From assembly GCA_041725895.1 (NCBI GenBank), contig JBGRQA010000013.1:86231-150230 (forward strand): a stretch of 64,000 bases of DNA, read 5' to 3'. The notes below the pieces were generated by a model that made no database searches, was not told the DNA's origin, and saw only the letters and a program-made list of their open reading frames with translations. This DNA comes from JBGRQA01 sp041725895. Lineage in GTDB: Bacteria; Bacteroidota; Bacteroidia; Bacteroidales; Marinifilaceae. The translations under genes and the position numbers were made by a program. This document shows positions 29,201 through 38,180 of the stretch, piece by piece (the first letter of the stretch is position 1; each line of letters begins with the position of its first letter).

Positions 29201-32200
29201 GGGTGGTTAAAGTGAATGGCAATGTTGATTATGAGGATGTAAGATTGGTAGATTATAAAGCCACTTTTGAGGTGATTGCCACAAGTGGTCCGGATTCCAA
29301 ATCCTCCAAAGAATTTACTGTGGAAATCGGAAATGCCGATGGTACCACTCCAGGTCAGGGCGATACGGATCATTCCATCTCTGCGATTGAAGATAAAGAT
29401 GCAAAATCCGAACAGGTGAGTGAGAATGCAGTTGTTGGAGATCCTGTCGGGATTACTGCTTTTGCTAGCGATCCTGATGAAGATGTAGTGTCCTACCAAC
29501 TTTCCAATGATTTCCATGGTTGGTTCCAAATTCATCCTACGACTGGTATTGTAAGTGTTTTAGGCAATGTTGATTACGAGGATGAACGGTTGACCAATTA
29601 CCAGGCTACTATCGTAGTTGTTGCTACCAGTACCGATTTAAGCACCTCGGAAAAAAGTTTTACCATAGATGTTTTGAATGCAGAGGGTGGAAATTCGGGA
29701 AATGGAGATACTGATCATCCGATTACTGCTATCGAGGATAGGGATTCCAATGCCGAACAGGTGAATGAGAATGCAATAGTCGGTGCTCCGGTTGGAATTA
29801 CGGCTTTTGCCAGCGATCCGGATGAAGATGTAGTATCCTATCATCTTTCTGATGATTTCCATGCATGGTTCCAAATTGATTCCGGTTCAGGTGTGGTGAC
29901 TGTTCTTGGAAATATTGATTATGAGGATAGTAATTTGGTCAACCATGAGGCTACCATTGTCGTTGTGGCTACCAGTACTGATAAGAGCACTTCGGAGCGG
30001 AGCTTTACCATAAAGGTTTTGAATGCAGACGGAGGAACTTCGGGTGGAGGAGATACGGATCACCGGATTTCAGCCATTGAGGATAAGGATTCCAATATCG
30101 AAGAGGTAAATGAAAATGCCAAAGAAGGCGATCCTGTAGGAATTACGGCTTTTGCTAGCGATCCGGATGAAGATGTAGTGTCCTACCATCTTTCCAATGA
30201 TTTCCATGCATGGTTCCAAATTCATCCAACTACAGGTATTGTGAGTGTTAAGGGCAATATTGATTATGAAGATGAATATTTGGAGAATCATGAGGCTACC
30301 ATTGTCGTTATTGCTACCAGTACGGATTTAAGTACCTCAGAAAAAAGTTTTACCATAAAGGTTCTGAATGCAGACGGAGGGACTTCAGGAGGCGGAGATA
30401 CGGATCATCGGATTTCAGCTATTGAAGATAAGGATGTGGATCCAGAGCAGGTTGAGGAGAATGCAGTTGTAGGCCATCCTGTAGGAATCAGAGCCTTTGC
30501 CAGCGATTTGGATAAGGATGTTGTTTCCTATCATCTTTCCAATGATTTTCATGGCTGGTTCCAAATTGATGCTGTTAGTGGAATTGTGAGTGTTTTAGGA
30601 AATATAGACTACGAGGCTGAGAATTTGGTTAACCATAAGGCTACCATTGTTGTGGTTGCTACCAGTACTGATTTGAGCACTTCGGAACGAAGTTTTACCA
30701 TAAAGGTTTTGAATGCGGATGGAGGAACTTCAGGCGGGGGAGATACGGATCATCCGATTTCGGCCATTGAAGATAGGGATTCCAATGCCGAGCAGGTGAA
30801 TGAGAATGCATCTGTAGGCGATCCTGTAGGAATTACCGCTTTTGCCAGCGATCCTGATGCGGATGTTGTTTCCTATCATTTGTCCAATGATTTCCATGGT
30901 TGGTTCCAGGTTGATCCTACTTCCGGAATTGTGAGTGTTTTGGGGAACATTGACTACGAGGATGCGAATTTAATCAACCACGAAGCTGCTATTGTAGTTG
31001 TTGCTACCAGTACGGATTTGAGCACTTCGGTACGGAGTTTTACCCTAAAGGTATTGGATGCTGATGGCGGAACTTCGGGCGGAGGAGATACGGATCACCA
31101 AATTTCAGCCATTGAGGATAAGGATTCCGATACAGAGCAGGTGAATGAGAATGCAGTTGTAGGCGATCCAGTAGGAATTACCGCTTTTGCCAGCGATCCT
31201 GATGGGGATGAGGTTTCCTGTCATCTAGCCAATGATTTTCATGGTTGGTTCCAAATTGATCCAATTTCCGGAATCGTGAGTGTCTTGGGGAACATTGATT
31301 ATGAGGATAGTAATTTGGTCAATCACGAGGCTGCTATTGTCGTTGTTGCTACCAGTACGGATTTGAGCACTTCGGAGCGGAGTTTTACCATAAAGGTTCT
31401 GAATGCAGAGGGTGGAAACTCAGGAAATGGAGATACGGATCATTGGATTTCAGCTATTGAGGATAAGGATTCCAATGCGGAGCAGGTGAATGAAAATGCA
31501 GTTGTAGGCGATCCTGTAGGAATTACCGCTTTTGCCAGCGATCCTGATGAGGATGTTGTATCCTATCAGCTTTCTGATGATTTCCATGGCTGGTTCCGGA
31601 TTGATCCTTCAAATGGGATTGTGAGTGTTTTGGGGAATATTGATTATGAAGATATAAGATTAGTCAATCACGAGGCTGCTATTGTCGTTGTTGCTACCAG
31701 TACGGATTTGAGCACTTCGGAGCGGAGTTTTCCAATAAAGATATTGAATGCCGATGGTGGAATTTCAGGCGGAGGAGATACGGATCATCGAATTTCAGCC
31801 ATCGAGGATAGGGATTCCAATGCCGAGCAGGTAAATGAGAATGCAAAGGCAGGCGACACGGTGGGAATTACGGCTTTCGCCAGTGATGCGGATGATGATG
31901 ATGTCTCCTATCGACTTGCTGATGATTTCCATGGATGGTTTCAAATTCATCCTTCGAATGGTATCGTAACGGTTCTTGGAAACATTGATTATGAGGATAC
32001 CAGGATGAGTAATCACCTTGCCCCAATTAAAGTGGTGGCAGAAAGTACGGATGGATCTTTTTCCGAAATGGTTTTCTCTATTGAGATTCGGGATGCAAAT
32101 GGCAGTTTGCCGGGACAAGGCGATACCGATTATTTGATTTCTGATATTGTAGATGAGGATGAGTTGGAAAACTCTATCAGTGAAAATATTTTAAAGGGCG

Positions 32201-35200
32201 GTAAGGTGAATATTACGGTCCTGGCTACAGATGCGGATGGTGATAAGATTATTTATTCCCTGATAAATGATGCTGATGGAAGGTTTCAGGTGGATCCGGA
32301 GAAAGGAGTCGTAACCGTTCTGGATGATACACGCATCGATTATGAGGTTTCGCCTTCTCATCAGATCCGAATCCGGGCGCAGAGTATGGATGGTTCTCAA
32401 AGTGAGGCCAATTTTACCATCAAGGTACTTAATGTGGATCGGGAACATGGGGATACCGATCACTGGATTTCCCAGATATCAGATGCTGACAATGGCCCGA
32501 ATCAGGTGAGTGAGAACGTTTTGAAGGATGAAAAGGTCGGGATTACTGCACTTGCCATTGATGAGGACAGGGATTATGTATCTTATAGTTTGATAAATGA
32601 TGCAGATGGTCGCTTCCAAATTTCATCGACCACAGGAGTAATTACGGTACTGGATGCCACACGCATTGATTTTGAAAATGCCGAGTCGCATCTTATTAGG
32701 GTAAGGGCTGTTAGTACCGATCTTTCGGAAGCCTATGAGAATTTTACCATAGCGGTGATTGATGTGGACAATAATCAGGGGGATACGGATCATGCGATTG
32801 TTGATTTGAAGGATGTGAATGATGATCCGGATCAGGTTTCTGAGAATGTTTTGCCGGGGGCTTCTGTTGGAATTATTGCACAAGCCACAGATGAGGATAT
32901 GGATGTGATAACTTATTCTTTGGTGGATGATGCGGATGGACGCTTTGCAATTGATTCGGAAAATGGGCTAATAACAGTAGCTGATGCCTCTCAAATTGAT
33001 TTCGAACGATGGGCTTCGCACACCATTGTTGTGAAAGCAAAGAGTTCGGATAATTCGGAGTTGTCCAAAGCTTTTGTAATAGATGTACTGAATGTAGAAC
33101 AGGGAGATACCGATCATGATATTTCCGATTTGAAGGATTTGAATGATATTCCTAATTTAATTAGTGAGAATACATCTGAAGGGGATATGGTTTATATCAC
33201 AGCCAATGCATACGACGAGGATGGTGATTTGATATCCTATTCTTTGATTGATGACGCGGAGGGACGTTTCCAAATCGATGCTGTTTCAGGCGAGGTTACG
33301 GTGTTGAATGCGAGTTTAATTGACTACGAGCAATGGATCTCTCATTCTATCAAGGTGAAGGCTTTGAGTAGTGATGGCTCTTCTGAAGAAGCCTTATTTA
33401 CGGTTCAGGTAAGCAACGAGGATGAAAATTCCGGTGACACCGATCATCGAATTTCTGCAATTCTTGATTCCAATGGTAGCGATGATATTATCAGTGAGAA
33501 CGCAGAGGAGAATGATCTTGTTGGGATTACCGCCTTTGCCAGTGATGCCGATGGTGATTTGATATCTTATTCTTTGATTGATGATGCGGAGGGACGTTTC
33601 CAAATCGATGCGGTTTCAGGTGAGATTACGGTGATGGATGCAAGCTTGATTGACTACGAGCAATGGATCTCTCATGATATCAGAGTGAAGGCCCTGAGTA
33701 CCGATGGTTCATTTGAAGAGGCTTCCTTTACCGTTCAGGTGAGCAACGAAGATGAAACATCGGGAGATACGGATTCTTCCGTGACTGACTTGAAGGATAT
33801 TGATGAGGAGGAGAATGGTTTTTTTGAACATCCCGAGCCTGGCATTTCTGTTGGAATTACAGCCAATGCTACCGATGCCGATGGCGATGTGATTACCTAT
33901 AGTTTAACTGATGATGCGAATGGTCGTTTCGCTATCGAAAGTGAAACCGGGGTAGTTACTCTTGCTGATGCTTCTCAAATTGATTATGAACAATGGATAA
34001 GTCATTCCGTTACCATTAGAGCTACCAGTTCTGATGCTTCCTTCGTGGAAAATGTGTTTGAGATTCTAGTGAAACCTGTTAATGATCCTCCTTCATTTGT
34101 TATGGAAGGAGATGTTGAAGTGAAGGAAGATGCGGGGAATCAGTTGATTGAAGGTTGGGCGAGGGAAATTACTCCCGGACCTGCAAGTGAACAGGATCAG
34201 GAGGTAGAGTTCATTGTAAAGAATAACAATAGCGAATTGTTTACCCGGCAACCTGAAATTGACGTATTGGGAAATTTGAGTTTTGCTCTTGCAGAGAATG
34301 CCCATGGTTCTGCACAAGTAGAGGTTACTCTCCGGGATAATGGAGAAATATATTATGGGGGTAAGAATGTTTGTGCACCTCAAACTTTTGAAGTTCGGAT
34401 TCTGGATGTTAATGATTCACCTCAATTTATAAAGGGAGCCGATCAGGTTCTGGAGGAGGATGCGGGCAGTCAGTTTGTGGAAGGATGGGCCTCCCAAATA
34501 TCCGCAGGTCCGTACAATGAAATACACCAGAAACTCCATTTTGAGGTAAGCAATTCAAATACCGATTTGTTTACAGAGCAACCTCAAGTAGATGCGAAGG
34601 GTAATCTTAGCTATACTCCTGGTGATAATTCCAACGGAATTTCTGTGGTTACAGTTGTGTTGAAGGATGATGGCGGCGTTCTTAATGGGGGTGTGGACAG
34701 AAGCATGGAGCAAAGTTTTACTATTACCGTGAATAGTATCAATGATATTCCTGTTGCTTTGGCCGATCAATATGAATTAGCTGAAGGGGAAACTTTGTAT
34801 GTAAATGATGGAGGTGTATTGAAAAATGATATAGATGTTGAAAAGGGTAATCTAAAGGCCATTCTCAAAAAAGGGGTGAAGCATGGAAGTTTGGAATTGT
34901 TGGAGAATGGTTCCTTTACCTATATACACGATGGAGGAGAATCTGTAGCAGATGATTTCACGTATTCAGTGAGTGATGGATTTTCAGAGAGTCATGAAGT
35001 CGAAGTTGCGTTGGTTATTACTCCCGTAAATGATTCACCTGTTTTACAGGAAGATTTTGCAGTAGTAGCAGAGGATGAAACTTTCTACGGAGCGAATTTG
35101 TTAGAGAATGATACGGATGTTGAATCCAATCGATTGTTTATTCAGACAAAAGCGATTCGGGATGTTGCCCATGGAGAATTGGTTATCAACCCGGATGGAA

Positions 35201-35925
35201 CTTTTGTTTATACACCTGACAAAGATTTCTTTGGAGAAGATAGCTTTGTTTATAAAGCGGAAGATGATGGTACTCCGGCAGAATCTGCTACTTCAGTTGT
35301 GCATATCGTGGTAAATCCGGTGAATGATGCACCTCAAGTGGAGGACAATTCAATTACTGTTAAGGAAGCTTCCCAAAACAATTCCCTGAATATTGTTGCC
35401 CCTTTTGATCCGGAGGAGGACGAATTGGAGGTTACTGTTCTGAAACTTCCTGAATTTGGGGAGGTGGTATATTCCAACGGCAATTCCGTTGCCTTGAATG
35501 ATGCCCTAAGTGTAGAGGAGCTTCAGCAATTGGTCTACAATACGCCGTTCAATTATGTTGGTCAGAATACTTTTGTGTATCAGGTTGCCGATACTGGCGG
35601 TTTGGTGGCCAGGGCCCAGGTGAGCATACAGGTGGTTCCCTTGAGGGTATTTGTTCCTGAGGTTTTTACGCCTAATGGGGATAGTCAAAACGAAAAATTT
35701 GTAATTGTAGGAATAGAAAAGTATCCCAACAATTCTGTTCAAATCTTTAACAGATGGGGAAATATGGTTTACAGTAAACAGCATTACGACAATTCATGGG
35801 ATGGACATAGTAATATAAGTGGGTTGCACTCCGGTAATAAGTTGCCCTCTTCTACCTATTTCTATGTGGTGAAACTTTCCGATGGAAAAAAACCGCTTAC
35901 TGGCTCAATTTTCCTCATGTATTAA
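23272..35925 (+). CDS. Giant cadherin-repeat adhesin with CHU_C (T9SS type B) sorting domain
   Basis: From the ATG at 23272 the protein has 4,217 residues; an in-frame TTG at 23212 is less likely. A signal peptide (to about residue 38) leads to a roughly 500-residue beta-rich head. Next come an SdrD-B-like domain (about 544-660, DANRNGKMDGGENPEQP), three Calx-beta-like domains (about 663-1003), 23 cadherin-like repeats (about 1010-3602), two related EDAG domains (to about 3826) and three Big/VCBS-like domains. CHU_C closes it (about 4125-4217: FTPNGDSQNEKFVIVG, IFNRWGNMVY). Asp-rich linkers with DTDH and DPDED suggest calcium binding. Size and partners resemble SprB-type gliding or attachment adhesins. 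The role in surface adhesion or gliding is inferred. Confidence 0.92.
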   Translation: MEGMKNFYSRSLAGLYVKWQLLLVVLLIGISEQEVWAEGTKQLAPNSTDRIYLALCFGDYGDFGRYNGTSDQRLHIHIEHPEQEQVFLGFSNFVSDGHYPLSGQAVQGFIRIKDPSGRVVWPTKDNSNGYAVGWGNIDSWSKAVNGPKQINGGKGYNAWVFDPAGLSAGDYYIEFSRNQTEYSSHSLFVEWWDITVATKGANPKAIKGRVWSKNWAFQSPATWHWVSHPNNKFRYRVRDDWFGRPFNGTVYSYCTEKNFPGGYVTEVDFRNSGFRGAAFNLAFNWSGTDTTDDFTVNRKSIPGQNRLSPEFPIFLNDPDHEVYPSAPSYGRFLNDEVEDCPRLFGCPGNYFFHVAVEKKGRIELILDFDLNGRFDPDSRDRVITQLFKPHEHESNPLIRDIYWDGLDGKGNEVTDSKIHVIFDYIQGTFHFPMYDVEFMTRGLVPRTVRPVPPPVINANGTTQAYVPKLYWDDSRITGQLMNGQPKIELTGAGAPSHAWDDYNEWEDQGYGNNNSINTYWNSYSSGADNSFIFEMPYHGCELFVPGSISGTVYYDANRNGKMDGGENPEQPQSGVTVYLYKDSNDNKIFDDEDVLADTFITQEPGTFGYPEGTGNYLFEPEIGYEYFVGVESGTDIVTTENYRYYTLYSLGTEHFDQYFGVTAAPVVSLSAIPVQLTEAPQTSTITATLDYEPILPVTIGLNYQGTASADDFTLIVGENATDKNTLKFEPGETTASVQLVSVNDEEAEADESVVVEVNSVTNCVTGDAITQTIRILDDDEAGLIVSKKQVEVAENGLNDSFSVQLKSQPTHSVTLSIHSLIPNEAIVSPTELSFTPEEWNIPQTVFVSGKDDLVDDDDQAFVVELYNVRSEDPFYDENFHEELLGVNRDNDEAGLLLSKDNLQVHEELTTSDVFSVKLKSQPLRDVKIKITSSNEEEGTVDVFWLLFQPSDWQVAKDVVVTSVDERIADGDQTFHIQLDPFASLDEKYKVLGPIEIPVVNVDNDNGVSPIADTDVAVNEVTENADVNDLVGITASAQDEDEEDVVSYHLKNDFYGWFRIDAGTGVVTVAGNIDYEDKNLLNHEATIVVEATSTDLSTSEKSFSIRILDADGGNSGGGDTDHPISAIEDRDSNTEEVNENAKVGDPVGITAFASDPDEDAVSYHLSDDFHGWFQIDAGSGVVTVLGNIDYENNNLINHEATIVAVATSTDLSTSEKSFAIKVLDADGGSSGNGDTDHSISAIEDTDLNADQVDENATVGALVGITAFASDLDKDDVSYHLSNDFHGWFQIDAVSGVVSVAGNIDYEDGNLENHLATIVVVATSTDLSTSEKSFAIEVLNADGGNSGGGDTDHFISAIEDTDLNADQVDENATVGALVGITAFASDLDKDVVSYHLSYDFHGWFQIDAASGIVSVLGNIDYEAEDLVNHEATIVVVATSTDLSSSERSFTIQVLNADGGNSGGGDTDHPISAIEDKDGNTDQVNENAEVGDLVGITAFASDSDEDVVSYQLSNDFHGWFQIDASSGIVTVSGNIDYEDGNLDNHEATIVVVATSTDLSTSEKSFTIKVLDAEGGNSGGGDTDHPISGIEDKDSNPDQVSENAVVGDLVGITAFASDPDEDVVSYQLTNDFYGWFQIDATSGTVSVLGNIDYEDGNLVNHEATIKVVATSTDLSTSEKSFTIKVLDAAGGNTGGGDTDHPISGIEDKDENTDQVNENAVVGDLVGITAFASDPDEDVVSYQLTNDFYGWFRIDAGTGVVSVLGNIDYEDARLVNHLATIVVAATSTDLSTSEKSFTIKVLDADGNTPGGGDTDFSVSQISDVDSAPNEINENCKQNEIVHIQANATDPDGDAVSYFLLDDAGGRFKIDEGTGVVQVKDDSNIDHENSSSHNIVVKAVSTDGSFSTRLFAITVLDAVIDDDHTVSEIQDIDKVENRISENSKVGDLVHIWAFATDPDPGDVVSYSLNNDILGWFTIDEQTGVVKVNGNVDYEDVRLVDYKATFEVIATSGPDSKSSKEFTVEIGNADGTTPGQGDTDHSISAIEDKDAKSEQVSENAVVGDPVGITAFASDPDEDVVSYQLSNDFHGWFQIHPTTGIVSVLGNVDYEDERLTNYQATIVVVATSTDLSTSEKSFTIDVLNAEGGNSGNGDTDHPITAIEDRDSNAEQVNENAIVGAPVGITAFASDPDEDVVSYHLSDDFHAWFQIDSGSGVVTVLGNIDYEDSNLVNHEATIVVVATSTDKSTSERSFTIKVLNADGGTSGGGDTDHRISAIEDKDSNIEEVNENAKEGDPVGITAFASDPDEDVVSYHLSNDFHAWFQIHPTTGIVSVKGNIDYEDEYLENHEATIVVIATSTDLSTSEKSFTIKVLNADGGTSGGGDTDHRISAIEDKDVDPEQVEENAVVGHPVGIRAFASDLDKDVVSYHLSNDFHGWFQIDAVSGIVSVLGNIDYEAENLVNHKATIVVVATSTDLSTSERSFTIKVLNADGGTSGGGDTDHPISAIEDRDSNAEQVNENASVGDPVGITAFASDPDADVVSYHLSNDFHGWFQVDPTSGIVSVLGNIDYEDANLINHEAAIVVVATSTDLSTSVRSFTLKVLDADGGTSGGGDTDHQISAIEDKDSDTEQVNENAVVGDPVGITAFASDPDGDEVSCHLANDFHGWFQIDPISGIVSVLGNIDYEDSNLVNHEAAIVVVATSTDLSTSERSFTIKVLNAEGGNSGNGDTDHWISAIEDKDSNAEQVNENAVVGDPVGITAFASDPDEDVVSYQLSDDFHGWFRIDPSNGIVSVLGNIDYEDIRLVNHEAAIVVVATSTDLSTSERSFPIKILNADGGISGGGDTDHRISAIEDRDSNAEQVNENAKAGDTVGITAFASDADDDDVSYRLADDFHGWFQIHPSNGIVTVLGNIDYEDTRMSNHLAPIKVVAESTDGSFSEMVFSIEIRDANGSLPGQGDTDYLISDIVDEDELENSISENILKGGKVNITVLATDADGDKIIYSLINDADGRFQVDPEKGVVTVLDDTRIDYEVSPSHQIRIRAQSMDGSQSEANFTIKVLNVDREHGDTDHWISQISDADNGPNQVSENVLKDEKVGITALAIDEDRDYVSYSLINDADGRFQISSTTGVITVLDATRIDFENAESHLIRVRAVSTDLSEAYENFTIAVIDVDNNQGDTDHAIVDLKDVNDDPDQVSENVLPGASVGIIAQATDEDMDVITYSLVDDADGRFAIDSENGLITVADASQIDFERWASHTIVVKAKSSDNSELSKAFVIDVLNVEQGDTDHDISDLKDLNDIPNLISENTSEGDMVYITANAYDEDGDLISYSLIDDAEGRFQIDAVSGEVTVLNASLIDYEQWISHSIKVKALSSDGSSEEALFTVQVSNEDENSGDTDHRISAILDSNGSDDIISENAEENDLVGITAFASDADGDLISYSLIDDAEGRFQIDAVSGEITVMDASLIDYEQWISHDIRVKALSTDGSFEEASFTVQVSNEDETSGDTDSSVTDLKDIDEEENGFFEHPEPGISVGITANATDADGDVITYSLTDDANGRFAIESETGVVTLADASQIDYEQWISHSVTIRATSSDASFVENVFEILVKPVNDPPSFVMEGDVEVKEDAGNQLIEGWAREITPGPASEQDQEVEFIVKNNNSELFTRQPEIDVLGNLSFALAENAHGSAQVEVTLRDNGEIYYGGKNVCAPQTFEVRILDVNDSPQFIKGADQVLEEDAGSQFVEGWASQISAGPYNEIHQKLHFEVSNSNTDLFTEQPQVDAKGNLSYTPGDNSNGISVVTVVLKDDGGVLNGGVDRSMEQSFTITVNSINDIPVALADQYELAEGETLYVNDGGVLKNDIDVEKGNLKAILKKGVKHGSLELLENGSFTYIHDGGESVADDFTYSVSDGFSESHEVEVALVITPVNDSPVLQEDFAVVAEDETFYGANLLENDTDVESNRLFIQTKAIRDVAHGELVINPDGTFVYTPDKDFFGEDSFVYKAEDDGTPAESATSVVHIVVNPVNDAPQVEDNSITVKEASQNNSLNIVAPFDPEEDELEVTVLKLPEFGEVVYSNGNSVALNDALSVEELQQLVYNTPFNYVGQNTFVYQVADTGGLVARAQVSIQVVPLRVFVPEVFTPNGDSQNEKFVIVGIEKYPNNSVQIFNRWGNMVYSKQHYDNSWDGHSNISGLHSGNKLPSSTYFYVVKLSDGKKPLTGSIFLMY
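26623..33765 (+). repeat. Cadherin-like tandem repeats, many exactly 345 bp
   Basis: Unit boundaries marked by the GATACGGATCAT codons (DTDH) fall at 26623, 26968, 27313, 27658, 28003, 28348 and 28693, then 29362, 29707, 30052, 30397, 30742, 31087, 31432, 31777 and 32122. This gives two blocks of six and eight units of exactly 345 bp (115 residues). Units between and after the blocks are 321, 348, 330, 330, 324, 330 and 330 bp and more diverged. Each 345-bp unit carries VGITAFASD, VSYHLSNDFHGWFQID, GNIDYED and VVATSTDLSTSE. The lack of length change points to homogenisation by recombination. Confidence 0.95.
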
Positions 35926-36153
35926 AATGTTTTGATTTTATGGCCCATTGAAAGAGAGTGAATTGTTGGTTTGGATTGATCTAAAGAAGGATGTTTGTCC
36001 TTTCCTGTGTAGAATTAGCTTGTTATGCAAACTTGAGAATAGGTGAAGACATTATGCTTGTTTGATTCATTTGTCTGTAATGGAATTTAGGTGCAGAATT
36101 ATCGATAATAATTTAGAAAGCAGGACAAGAGCTTCTATATAGAATTGTCTGCC

Positions 36154-36867
36154 TTAAACTTTGGGGAGAAATTCCTGTACTCGTAACTTATAGTTTCGAC
36201 CAATTGGAATGCTGTTCCCTGCGATTTCAACATGTTGGTTGGAATAAGCCTCAATTTGGGGACGGGAAATGATATAGGAGCGATGAATGCGATAGAATTG
36301 ATCTGAAGGTAATTCTTGCTCAAAGTAGCAAAGCAATTGTTTGGTTACGATATTTCGTTGTTTGGTATGGATTTTTACGTAATCGCTGAGACTTTCAATG
36401 AATAGAATATCCTTAAGATATATTTTTACCATTTTCCGGTTTTCCTTAACAAAAATGTGTTTTTCTGTTTTTTCGGGAGTGGATAACTGATTGAATTCCT
36501 GCTGGGGCAGTGATCTTAGTTTGTAATACTTGTTCATTGCAGTCAGAAAACGGTCAAAACCAAATGGTTTGAGTAGGTAATCCAGTGCGTTCAATTCAAA
36601 TCCTTCTACTGCATAATTTCGATAAGCTGTGGTAAAGATAATGGATGGGGGATTGCTGAGACTTTTTGCAAAATCAAGTCCGGAGAGTTCGGGCATTTGG
36701 ATGTCCAAAAAAATCAAGTCGATTCTGTTTTGATGGATAAGATTCACAGCTTCCAATGCATCCTCACAAACTTTTACCAATTCAACGTTTTTTAATTTTT
36801 GAATGTAGTTTTCCAGTACACTGGCTGCCAGTGGTTCGTCGTCGATGATGAGGCATCTGGTTTTCAT
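36154..36867 (-). CDS. LytTR-family response regulator
   Basis: The protein has 237 residues. A receiver domain at 1-120 has the acidic pair Asp9/Asp10, phospho-acceptor Asp55 (IFLDIQMPELSG) and Lys104-type KPF motif (LLKPFGF). A LytTR DNA-binding domain occupies about 135-235 (FVKENRKMVKIYLKDILFIESLSDYVKI; RIHRSYIIS). It is the partner of the kinase that starts at 38008; the kinase ends 79 bases upstream on the same strand. LytTR regulators bind pairs of short direct repeats about two helix turns apart, and such a pair lies at 38181-38211. A role in controlling the neighbouring adhesin cassette is plausible but only by proximity. Confidence 0.93.
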   Translation of the reverse strand: MKTRCLIIDDEPLAASVLENYIQKLKNVELVKVCEDALEAVNLIHQNRIDLIFLDIQMPELSGLDFAKSLSNPPSIIFTTAYRNYAVEGFELNALDYLLKPFGFDRFLTAMNKYYKLRSLPQQEFNQLSTPEKTEKHIFVKENRKMVKIYLKDILFIESLSDYVKIHTKQRNIVTKQLLCYFEQELPSDQFYRIHRSYIISRPQIEAYSNQHVEIAGNSIPIGRNYKLRVQEFLPKV

Positions 36868-36946
36868 TTTTTTATTTGTTGAGTGATAGAAAATAAATTT
36901 AACAAAAAACAGGAAGGATAAAAACCCTAATAATTTCTTCTTAATC

Positions 36947-38008
36947 CTATGTATTAGAAATTTTTAATTTCAGATCGACTCTGAAAACAGATTTTTCTTC
37001 TCTTACTATCAATGTGTGTTGGTTGGGGTAAAGCAGTTCCAATCTTCTTTTCACATTTTTCAGGCCGATACCATTGGTATACCCATGGTGATCCTTAACT
37101 GGTGTATCCGATTTGCTGTTTTCAACCAGTAGACTGAAATTTTTTTCCTCAGTTTTGATTCGGACTACAATCCGGTTATTTTTCGATTTCTTGCTGACCC
37201 CGTGTTTAAAGCTGTTTTCAATAAAGGGTAGGATAAGCATAGGTGCAATTTGCTTTGAATTTTGAGTTCCTGAAATTCCAAGGTCTACTTCCAAGCGATG
37301 TCCGTAACGTAAGCTTTCCAGGGAGATATAGTTTTTTATAAGTTCGATTTCTTTTTCCAGGCTCACATAAGGCTCGTTGCATTGGTAAAGCATGTAATCC
37401 AGTAGGGAGGAAAGTTTTAGAATTCCTTCGGCAGTTTGGTCTGACTTCCTTAATGCCAAAGCGTAAAGATTGTTTAATGTATTGAATAGGAAGTGCGGAT
37501 GAATTTGTCCTTTTAAGAGAGCTAATTCCGATTCCAGATTCTTTTGTGTCAATATTTGATTGTCTCGATTTGATTCCAACCACTGTTTCATGAATTTTAG
37601 GGTGGCAAATAGGCTTACCACCGCATATACACGAATGAATTCCCGAAGGATTTGGCCTGGCATATAAAATTCCGTGACCATGGCATCCAGGTAACAAATT
37701 GGGATGATGAAGTATTTGTAGGAGGTTCGTTGTAGCACAGAAAACACTAATGCAGATAGGAGGAAACCGAGAAGAAAAAGCAGGATGCGTTTTCGCACCA
37801 GCAATTTGGGGACTAAAACATAAACTGTAAAGTAACTTGCCGACAACATAACTGGCAGCAGGAGAAGAGTATGTATGAATTTGATGAGATACTGTCCGCC
37901 AATGCTTCCGTAGACAAAGGTGTAGAGAGCTGTAAATAGCAGCCAGAAAAGCAGATGGGTGAGGTATTTGCGTTTTACAAATATCGGGGGAAAAGAGTAT
38001 TCAAGCAT
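36947..38008 (-). CDS. LytS/YehU-type sensor histidine kinase
   Basis: The protein has 353 residues. Four hydrophobic segments lie within residues 15-145 (about 16-36, 42-66, 77-95 and 122-140) and form a membrane sensor. A His_kinase domain follows, with the phospho-acceptor motif QIHPHFLFNTLNNL (His170), and an HATPase domain with PFIENSFKHG and a C-terminal NGIGLKNVKRRLELLY G-box. This is the standard Bacteroidota partner of LytTR regulators. It is transcribed first, followed by the regulator. No extracellular ligand domain is present, so the stimulus is probably sensed in the membrane. Confidence 0.93.
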   Translation of the reverse strand: MLEYSFPPIFVKRKYLTHLLFWLLFTALYTFVYGSIGGQYLIKFIHTLLLLPVMLSASYFTVYVLVPKLLVRKRILLFLLGFLLSALVFSVLQRTSYKYFIIPICYLDAMVTEFYMPGQILREFIRVYAVVSLFATLKFMKQWLESNRDNQILTQKNLESELALLKGQIHPHFLFNTLNNLYALALRKSDQTAEGILKLSSLLDYMLYQCNEPYVSLEKEIELIKNYISLESLRYGHRLEVDLGISGTQNSKQIAPMLILPFIENSFKHGVSKKSKNNRIVVRIKTEEKNFSLLVENSKSDTPVKDHHGYTNGIGLKNVKRRLELLYPNQHTLIVREEKSVFRVDLKLKISNT

Positions 38009-38180
38009 AAGTTTTTATTAATTGAAAAGAGAAAATTCTTGCTTTCACATGCTTTATAGTCAATAAAAATAGGTGATATTATGATGCATTCCTATTTTCT
38101 GCTTGTTTACTCGGTAAATGTAGGATATACAGCGCTGAACTACTCAAAAAGAGGGTAAACGACATTTGTTTTCAGCAAAC

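Noticed and set aside
26054..33603. Many minus-strand frames of 60-190 codons opposite the adhesin repeats
   Set aside because: They recur with the 345-bp period and reflect the repeated coding strand, not independent genes.
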